Below the pieces are notes generated by a model. That model searched no databases, was not told the origin of the DNA, and saw only the letters and a list, made by a program, of their open reading frames with translations. A program made the position numbers and the translations under genes. From Microbacterium testaceum StLB037 (lineage in GTDB: Bacteria; Actinomycetota; Actinomycetes; Actinomycetales; Microbacteriaceae), in NCBI RefSeq assembly GCF_000202635.1, contig NC_015125.1:1798001-1862000 (forward strand): a stretch of DNA of 64,000 nt, given 5' to 3'. Below, piece after piece: positions 58,647 through 64,000 of the stretch (position 1 is its first letter; each line of letters begins with the position of its first letter).

Positions 58647-59737
58647 CCCTTCGACGAGCTCAGGGACCCGACGCTGCGGTGCAGGGACCCCTTCGACAGG
58701 CTCAGGGGCCCCTTCGACGAGCTCAGGGGCCCGACGCGGCTCGGGGACCGGCGCCGTCGGAGGACCCCGCCGATCTCGACCGGCAGAACCCCGAGGCGGA
58801 GATCGCCGCGCGGGCCGAGGCGTTCCGCAACTGGGGACGCTGGGGCGACGACGACGTGCTCGGCACCCTCAACTTCATCGACGCCGACAAGCGCCGTCAG
58901 GCCGCGGCCCTCGTGCGCGACGGCGTCTCGATCTCGCTCTCGCAGCGCTTCGACACCGACGGCCCGCAGAAGGGCTGGCGCCGGCGGACCAACCCCGTCC
59001 ACACGATGACCGACACGGGGACGGATGCCGAGCGCGGCAACCAGGGCTTCCCGCACGGTATCGGCGGCGCCGACGACGTCATCGCGATGCCCCTGCAGTG
59101 CTCGACGCAGTGGGACGGCCTCGGCCACATCTTCGACCACGGCTTCGCGTGGAACGGCCGGCGCGCGGGCGACGTCGTCACGAGCGACGGCGACCTCGTC
59201 ACCGGCATCGAGCACGCGGCATCCGTCATCGTCTCGCGCGGCGTGCTGCTCGACCTCGGCCGGCACCTCGCACCCGAGAGCGGTGAGCTCGCCGACGGCC
59301 ACGCGATCACCGTCGCCGACCTCGAGGCGTGCGCTGCCGCCGAGGGCGTCGAGATCGGGCGCGGCGACATCGTGCTCGTCCGCACCGGCCACTACACCCG
59401 CGCGCACCGCGACGGGTGGGGCGACTACGCCGGCGGTCCGGCTCCCGGTCTGTCGCTCACGACCGCCGGGTGGCTCCACCGCACCGAGATCGCCGCGATC
59501 GCGACCGACACGTGGGGTTTCGAGGTGCGGCCGAACGAGTTCGACGTGCCGGCCTTCCAGCCCCTGCACCAGGTCGTCATCCCCAACATGGGTCTGACGA
59601 TCGGCGAGATGTGGAACCTCGATGCGCTCGCCGAACACTGCGCCGCCGCGGGCCGCTGGGAGTTCCTGCTCTCGGCTCCGCCGCTCCCGATCACCGGGGC
59701 CGTCGGGTCGCCGGTGAACCCCGTCGCTCTGCTGTAA
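58643..59737 (+). CDS. Cyclase-family metal-dependent hydrolase with repeat-encoded N-terminus
   Basis: A 364-residue cyclase/kynurenine formamidase-like protein. The metal site usually written HxGTHxD is here CSTQWDGLGHIFDHG (residues ~152-166), as in a subfamily found with aromatic degradation genes. DIVLVRTGHYTRAHRDGW follows. It probably hydrolyses an ester, amide or lactone formed from the ring-fission product. The first ~30 residues (LRRAQGP-type) are translated from three CCTTCGAC-GCTCAGG repeats. The conserved part begins near NPEAEIAARAEAFRNWG, so the original start may lie close to 58,790. Confidence 0.85.
   Translation: MTLRRAQGPDAAVQGPLRQAQGPLRRAQGPDAARGPAPSEDPADLDRQNPEAEIAARAEAFRNWGRWGDDDVLGTLNFIDADKRRQAAALVRDGVSISLSQRFDTDGPQKGWRRRTNPVHTMTDTGTDAERGNQGFPHGIGGADDVIAMPLQCSTQWDGLGHIFDHGFAWNGRRAGDVVTSDGDLVTGIEHAASVIVSRGVLLDLGRHLAPESGELADGHAITVADLEACAAAEGVEIGRGDIVLVRTGHYTRAHRDGWGDYAGGPAPGLSLTTAGWLHRTEIAAIATDTWGFEVRPNEFDVPAFQPLHQVVIPNMGLTIGEMWNLDALAEHCAAAGRWEFLLSAPPLPITGAVGSPVNPVALL
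58647..58731. repeat. Three CCTTCGACRRGCTCAGG repeats inside the cyclase gene start
   Basis: Copies start at about 58647, 58690 and 58711, all in the same orientation and each in the same reading frame, giving LRRAQGP, LRQAQGP and LRRAQGP. The family is the same as that at 14053, 40244 and 42644. Confidence 0.88.
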
Positions 59738-59772
59738 TTCCTTCACCCGTCCCAGAACAGAGAGGTTCTGAC

Positions 59773-60960
59773 ATGACCGCCGTTCAGAAAGTCGCGATCG
59801 CCGGAGCCGGCGTCGCGGGCCTGGCCACCGCCATCTTCCTCGCCAAGGCAGGCGTCGAGGTCGATCTCTACGACGCTCAGCCCGCGCTGTCCACGCGCGG
59901 CTCGGGCATCACCCTGCAGGGCAACGCGCTGCGGGTCTTCGACGAGCTCGGCGTCTGGGACGAGATCGCCGCCGCGGGCAAGGCCTTCGAGGGGCTCAAC
60001 CTGCGCGCTCCCGGTCCCGGCGCCCCGGTGGTCGCGGCTCTCCCCGACCTGAAGACCGGCGGCCCCGACTACCCCTCCACGATGGGCATGTCACGCCCCG
60101 ACCTCGCCCGCATCCTCCTGGCGGCCGCGGAACACCACGGTGCCCGCGTGCACTTCGGCACGCGCGTGACCGGCGTCTCGCAGACCGACGACGGCGTCGC
60201 GGGTGTCGCCCGGACCGACGGCGTCGCCGGCGTCGCCCGGACCGACGGCGTCGCCGTCGAGGTCGACGGGGAGCCGGCGGGCACGTTCGACCTGCTCGTC
60301 GGAGCGGACGGACTGCACTCCGCCGTGCGCGAGATGATCGGCATCCACGTCTCTCCCGAACAGACCGGCATGGGTATCTGGCGCACCTTCGTGTCGCTGC
60401 CGCCCGAGGTCGACCGCAGCGAGCTCTACTACGGCGGCCCGATGTACATCGCCGGCTACACGCCCACCGGCGACGACACGATGTACGCCTTCCTCGTCGA
60501 GGCCGCGCAGGACCGCTCGAACGTCTCGCCCGAGGAGGCGCGCCGCATCATGGTCGAGCAGTCGCGCGCCTACGACGGCCCGTGGAACCACATCCGCGCC
60601 GACATCGAGGCCGGCGCCGACGCCAACTACACCTGGTTCACGCGCCACCTCGTCGAGGCCCCGTGGAACCGCGGCCGGGCGGTCGTCATCGGCGACGCCG
60701 CCCACAGCTGCCCGCCCACGATCGCCCAGGGCGCAGCCCAGGGCCTCGAGGACGCGGCGGTCCTGAGCGAGCTCCTCGTGGAGCGGGATGCCGTCGACCA
60801 GGCGCTCTGGGACGCGTTCCACGAGCGCCGCGTGGCGCGCGCGAAGGCGATCGTCGACGCCTCCGTCCAGCTCGGCCAGTGGCAGCTCGACGGCGTCCGC
60901 GACGCCGACATGGGTGGCCTGATGTTCGGTGTGGCCCAGCTGACGGCGGCCCGCGCATGA
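59773..60960 (+). CDS. FAD-dependent aromatic-ring monooxygenase
   Basis: A 395-residue class A flavin monooxygenase. VAIAGAGVAGLATAIFLAKAG (residues ~7-27) binds FAD, LLVGADGLHSAVRE (~176-189) is the DG motif, and IGDAAHSCPPTIAQGAAQGLED (~311-332) the second flavin motif. It likely hydroxylates the aglycone to the catechol used by the dioxygenase. Near residues 140-161 is an in-frame tandem repeat DGVAGVART x2, probably a surface loop. ATG 59773 lies 35 nt after the cyclase stop, with AGAGAGG upstream. Coupled to the next gene (ATGA). Confidence 0.88.
   Translation: MTAVQKVAIAGAGVAGLATAIFLAKAGVEVDLYDAQPALSTRGSGITLQGNALRVFDELGVWDEIAAAGKAFEGLNLRAPGPGAPVVAALPDLKTGGPDYPSTMGMSRPDLARILLAAAEHHGARVHFGTRVTGVSQTDDGVAGVARTDGVAGVARTDGVAVEVDGEPAGTFDLLVGADGLHSAVREMIGIHVSPEQTGMGIWRTFVSLPPEVDRSELYYGGPMYIAGYTPTGDDTMYAFLVEAAQDRSNVSPEEARRIMVEQSRAYDGPWNHIRADIEAGADANYTWFTRHLVEAPWNRGRAVVIGDAAHSCPPTIAQGAAQGLEDAAVLSELLVERDAVDQALWDAFHERRVARAKAIVDASVQLGQWQLDGVRDADMGGLMFGVAQLTAARA
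60190..60255 (+). repeat. 27-bp in-frame tandem repeat inside monooxygenase gene
   Basis: GACGGCGTCGCGGGTGTCGC starts at 60190, a near-copy at 60217, and a third, partial one at 60244. Each unit encodes DGVAGVART. The unit is a multiple of three, so the frame is kept. Confidence 0.9.
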
Positions 60961-61982
60961 CCTCGACCGAGGGGCAGGACGTCACCGACGTCCACGCCCA
61001 CCTCCTCATGCCGGGGCTCCACGCCGAGGTCGAGCGCCGCGTCCCCGACGAGGTGCAGGCCGCGGCCGATCTCGAGCTGCGCCGCAACGGCCTCGCGAGC
61101 CTGCAGGCCTCGGGCCGGATGATCGGCGAGCGCTTCCCGCGTCTGACCGACGTGCGCGCGCGCTTGGCGGCGATGGACGAGCAGGGCGTCGACCGGCAGT
61201 GGGTCAGCCCGTCGCCGAACCACTTCTACCCGTGGGCCAATGAGGGCCTGGCGACCTGGGCGAGCGGTGAGGCCAACCGGCTCATCGCCGAGCACGTCGC
61301 CCTGGCCCCCGACCGGCTCGTCGGTCTCGGCGTGGTGCCCCTGCAGCACCCGCACCTCGTCGTCGACGCCCTCGACGACGCCGTGCTCGGCCGCGGTCTC
61401 GCGGGGGTCGAGATCTCGTCGTTCGCGGGCGACGTCGAACTCAGCGACGAGCGCCTCGAGTCGTTCTGGGCGCGCGCGGCGGAGCTTCGCGCCGTGGTCT
61501 TCCTGCACCCCTTCGGCTGCTCGCTCGACGAGCGCCTCGACCGGTTCTACCTCTCCAACACGGTCGGGCAGCCCACCGAGAACGCCGTCGCGCTGTCGCA
61601 CCTCATCTTCTCGGGCGTGCTGGATCGGCATCCGGGGCTCCGCCTGATCGCCGCGCACGGCGGAGGCTACCTGCCGACCGCGATCGGGCGCTCCGACCGC
61701 GCCTGGAGGGTGCGCCCCGAGGCGCGCGGCTGCGCCCACGCGCCGTCGACCTACCTCTCGAAGCTGTGGTTCGACACCGTCGTGCACGACGAGCGGGCCC
61801 TCCGGTGGCTCGTCGAGGCCGCGGGTGCCGATCGGGTGCTGCTCGGCAGCGACTTCCCGTTCGACATGGGGCTCGACGACCCGGTCGCCTTCGTGCGGGG
61901 CGCGGGACTTCAGGATGCCGAGGTCTCCGGCATCCTGGGCGGGAACGCCGCGGAGCTGCTGCGCACCCGGGTGCACGCGTGA
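60957..61982 (+). CDS. ACMSD-like amidohydrolase (decarboxylase type)
   Basis: A 341-residue amidohydrolase-superfamily protein. DVHAHLL gives H13 and H15, VFLHPFG the next His (~184), LIAAHGGGYLP another (~235), and LLGSDFPFDMG the catalytic Asp (~301). The ACMSD branch performs metal-dependent decarboxylation of aromatic or ring-opened acids. It may remove CO2 from an intermediate of the pathway. Coupled upstream (ATGA) and downstream (GTGA). Confidence 0.88.
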   Translation: MTSTEGQDVTDVHAHLLMPGLHAEVERRVPDEVQAAADLELRRNGLASLQASGRMIGERFPRLTDVRARLAAMDEQGVDRQWVSPSPNHFYPWANEGLATWASGEANRLIAEHVALAPDRLVGLGVVPLQHPHLVVDALDDAVLGRGLAGVEISSFAGDVELSDERLESFWARAAELRAVVFLHPFGCSLDERLDRFYLSNTVGQPTENAVALSHLIFSGVLDRHPGLRLIAAHGGGYLPTAIGRSDRAWRVRPEARGCAHAPSTYLSKLWFDTVVHDERALRWLVEAAGADRVLLGSDFPFDMGLDDPVAFVRGAGLQDAEVSGILGGNAAELLRTRVHA

Positions 61983-62956
61983 GGATCGCGCGCTGGGCCG
62001 ACGGCGCCGACGTGGGCGAGGGGTTCGTCGACGGCGACCTCGTCGTGCCGTTCCCGGACGGGCTGCGGGTGGCGGAAGTGCTCGCGCAGGGGCTGTCGGC
62101 GGCCGCGTCGCTTTTCGACCGGCGGGACGTCGCAGCGGCGAGACCTCTCGCCGAGGTGCGCCTGCTCGCCCCGCTCGTGCCCGCGTCGATCCGCGACTTC
62201 GTCGCGTTCGAGGAGCACGTCGAGGGCGTGAGCGCCTCGGTCGACGGCAAGAGCGAGGTCGTGCCCGAATGGTACGAGGCACCGACGTTCTACTTCACCA
62301 ACCCGCACACGGTGCGCGCGACGGGAGAGGTCGTTGCGATCCCCGAGACGCAGCGCCTCGACGTCGAGCTCGAGCTCGCCGCGGTCATCGGTGCGGTGCC
62401 CGGCTCCGACGGAGAGAACGTGGATGCCGAGACCGCGGCATCCCACATCTTCGGCTACACCGTGATGAACGACTGGTCGGCCCGCGACCTGCAGTCGCGC
62501 GAGATGAAGGTGCGGCTGGGGCCGGCGAAGGGCAAGGACTTCGCGATGACGCTCGGACCGTGGATCGTCACGGCCGACGAGCTCGAGCCGTTCCTCGACG
62601 CCGAGGGTTTCCTCGCCGTGCGCGCGGAGCTCTTCATCAACGGCGAGCTGATCGGCCACGACCTCGTGTCGAACATGGGCTGGCCGTTCCCCGAGCTCGT
62701 GGCCTACGCGGCGCGCAACTCGGTGGTCGTGCCGGGCGACGTGCTCGGCTCGGGCACCGTCGGCAACGGCGGCTGCCTCGGCGAACTGTGGGGGCGCCGC
62801 GGCGGTCTCGACCCGCTCCCGCTCGAACCCGGCGACGAGGTGCGTCTGGTGATCGAGGGCGTCGGCGAGATCGTCAACGTCGTGGGCGAGCGCGTCGCCG
62901 CGCCGCCTGTGCCGCGCGCGCGGGTGCGGCCCCGGACCCGATCCTTCGAGCGATGA
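61979..62956 (+). CDS. Fumarylacetoacetate hydrolase-family protein
   Basis: A 325-residue second FAH enzyme, distinct from that at 57690. IRDFVAFEEHVEGVS (residues ~64-78) and LDVELELAAVIGA (Glu/Glu near 124-126) are recognised, with FGYTVMNDWSARDLQSREMK near 158-177 and GSGTVGNGGCLGEL at the end. This layout is the fumarylacetoacetase-like/2-keto-4-pentenoate hydratase group. It would cleave the final ring-fission acid to central metabolites. GTG start overlaps the amidohydrolase stop. Confidence 0.9.
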   Translation: MRIARWADGADVGEGFVDGDLVVPFPDGLRVAEVLAQGLSAAASLFDRRDVAAARPLAEVRLLAPLVPASIRDFVAFEEHVEGVSASVDGKSEVVPEWYEAPTFYFTNPHTVRATGEVVAIPETQRLDVELELAAVIGAVPGSDGENVDAETAASHIFGYTVMNDWSARDLQSREMKVRLGPAKGKDFAMTLGPWIVTADELEPFLDAEGFLAVRAELFINGELIGHDLVSNMGWPFPELVAYAARNSVVVPGDVLGSGTVGNGGCLGELWGRRGGLDPLPLEPGDEVRLVIEGVGEIVNVVGERVAAPPVPRARVRPRTRSFER

Positions 62957-63714
62957 GCTTCGCCGGCCGGCTCTTCGTCGTCACGGGGGCGGCGAACGGT
63001 CAGGGGGCCGAAGAGGCGCTGATGCTCGCCGCGCAGGGGGCCGACGTGGTGGCGGGCGATCTGGCGGCATCGGCTCCCGATCTCCTGGCGCGCGCGGACG
63101 CGCTGCCCGGCTCGGTGCGGTACCGGCGCCTCGACGTCGCGTCCGAGGACGACTGGCGCGCGCTCGCCGCCTCTCTCGAGGGGCGCCCGGTCCGCGGGCT
63201 CGTCAACAACGCGGGCGTCACGCATCGCGCGCGCATCGGGCAACTGGAGCGCGCCGACTGGGATCGCGTCCTCGCGGTCAACGTCACGGGGGCGATGCTC
63301 GGCATCCAGGCCCTCCTCCCGTTGATGGATGCCGGGTCCTCCATCGTCAACATCGGCTCCGTCGCGGGACTCACCGGGCACTACACGGCGGCGTACACCG
63401 CGAGCAAGTGGGCGCTCCGCGGCCTCACGCACGCCTGCGTCACGGAGCTCGGGCCCCGTGGCATCCGGGTCAATCTCGTGCACCCGGGCTACATCCACAC
63501 GGCGATGACCGAGAGCGCCCCGCCGGCGTTCCGCACCGCGAACGAGGCGATCGTTCCGCTCGGGCGCGGGGGACAAGCCGCCGAGGTGGCGAGCACGGTG
63601 GTGTTCCTGCTGTCGGATGGCGCCGCCTACCTGTCGGGCGCCGAGATCACCGTCGACGGCGGACAGACGCTGTCCGGAGCGGCGACGGTCCTCTCGAACG
63701 CCGTGCGGCCCTAA
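62953..63714 (+). CDS. Short-chain dehydrogenase/reductase
   Basis: A 253-residue classical SDR. The cofactor motif is TGAANGQG (residues ~11-18; the usual TGxxxGxG), NNAG at ~84-87, catalytic Ser in NIGSVAGLTG (~135), and YTASK holds the Tyr and Lys (~148-152). Asp near residue 36 suggests NAD. It may oxidise or reduce an aglycone or sugar alcohol in the same pathway. Its ATG overlaps the FAH stop by 4 nt. The last codon and stop lie at the start of the shared operator of the MFS gene. Confidence 0.92.
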   Translation: MSFAGRLFVVTGAANGQGAEEALMLAAQGADVVAGDLAASAPDLLARADALPGSVRYRRLDVASEDDWRALAASLEGRPVRGLVNNAGVTHRARIGQLERADWDRVLAVNVTGAMLGIQALLPLMDAGSSIVNIGSVAGLTGHYTAAYTASKWALRGLTHACVTELGPRGIRVNLVHPGYIHTAMTESAPPAFRTANEAIVPLGRGGQAAEVASTVVFLLSDGAAYLSGAEITVDGGQTLSGAATVLSNAVRP

Positions 63715-63744
63715 TGTTGAAAATCGACATAAGTCGGGTATGCT
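63711..63744 (+). promoter_or_regulatory. Shared promoter-operator before MFS transporter
   Basis: CTAATGT, TGAAAAT, CGACATAAG. ATGTTG and CGACAT are inverted around AAAAT. Putative -35 TTGAAA (63717-63722) and -10 TATGCT (63739-63744) are 16 nt apart and are the best matches of all copies. About 100 nt of leader follow before the MFS start. Confidence 0.7.
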
Positions 63745-63844
63745 GGACCTGACGTCGGGGCCCCTCGGGTCCGTTCGCCCGGTGAGGGAGCCGGAGCGGC
63801 ACATCCGGTCGCGTCGATCGCCCGGTCGTACGGGCGCCCCACGC

Positions 63845-64000
63845 ATGACCCTCTCTCCGGCGCGCCTGCGCATCCTCGTCGCATCCCTCCTCACGGTGTC
63901 GTTCCTCGGCGCCCTCGACCACACCGTCGTCTCGACCTCGCTCGCCACGATTGCCGGCGACCTCGGCGCGCTCGAGCACATGAGCTGGATCATGGTCGGC
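63845..64000 (+). CDS. MFS transporter, N-terminus only (DHA2/EmrB-like)
   Basis: Only 52 codons lie in the window. SFLGALDHTVVSTSLATIAG holds the typical first-helix motif (LDxTVVxxALPxI) of 14-helix drug:proton antiporters. In this operon context it could import an aromatic acid or export toxic intermediates. ATG 63845 is chosen on protein grounds; the ribosome site is weak and an earlier GTG is possible. The upstream region carries the shared operator. Confidence 0.8.
   Translation, partial: MTLSPARLRILVASLLTVSFLGALDHTVVSTSLATIAGDLGALEHMSWIMVG

Overview
The window is high-GC (roughly 70%) DNA from an actinobacterium. Codon use, GTG starts, dense ATGA/GTGA overlaps and the abundance of GGATGCC/GGCATCC strings suggest Microbacteriaceae, most likely Microbacterium (inference from sequence style and gene content; no marker gene such as rRNA is present). 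No tRNA, rRNA or CRISPR array was seen.

Layout. 1-10.7 kb is mostly housekeeping or defence: a partial membrane protein, a thioredoxin-reductase-like flavoprotein, an Abi_2/AbiF HEPN protein preceded by a compact structured RNA candidate, a MerR regulator, a PIF1/RecD-like helicase, an iron-box-controlled heme oxygenase, a degenerate beta-lactamase-like lipoprotein, an EamA exporter, CorA and an amino-acid permease. 11-17.3 kb is an aromatic module: pobA, an IclR regulator and pcaHGBDC, taking 4-hydroxybenzoate through protocatechuate to 3-oxoadipate. 17.3-46.9 kb and 49.6-56.4 kb form a large glycoside-catabolism island. It contains glycosidases (GH39-like, GH3, GH43, GH106-like), one sugar ABC transporter (binding protein plus two permeases, no ATPase), a CarA/pyranose-oxidase-like GMC flavoprotein, three Gfo/Idh/MocA dehydrogenases, a ThuA-like protein, four more sugar-isomerase TIM barrels, and five sets of C-glycoside deglycosidase-like alpha (TIM barrel) and beta (DUF6379-like) subunits. 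Two of those five sets are fused into one polypeptide. Between the two parts lie a Phd/RelE toxin-antitoxin pair, a GNAT acetyltransferase and a CYP152-type P450 flanked by two copies of an inverted repeat. 56.6-64 kb is a second aromatic operon: extradiol dioxygenase, two FAH-family hydrolases, a cyclase-family hydrolase, an FAD monooxygenase, an ACMSD-like amidohydrolase, an SDR and the start of an MFS transporter.

Proposed joint function (inference): plant polyphenol O- and C-glycosides are imported, trimmed by glycosidases, oxidised on the sugar (GMC or Gfo enzymes), cleaved at the glycosidic C-C or C-O bond by the TIM/DUF6379 enzymes, and the aglycone is opened by the 3' operon and/or the pca branch. 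A promoter-operator pattern (CTWATGT, 7 nt, CRACA, with -35 and -10 at constant spacing) recurs before the first fused deglycosidase, the ABC binding protein, the ABC permeases and the MFS gene, and suggests one regulon over some 43 kb. Several families of short palindromic repeats sit between genes, and one family has been read into the N-termini of proteins.
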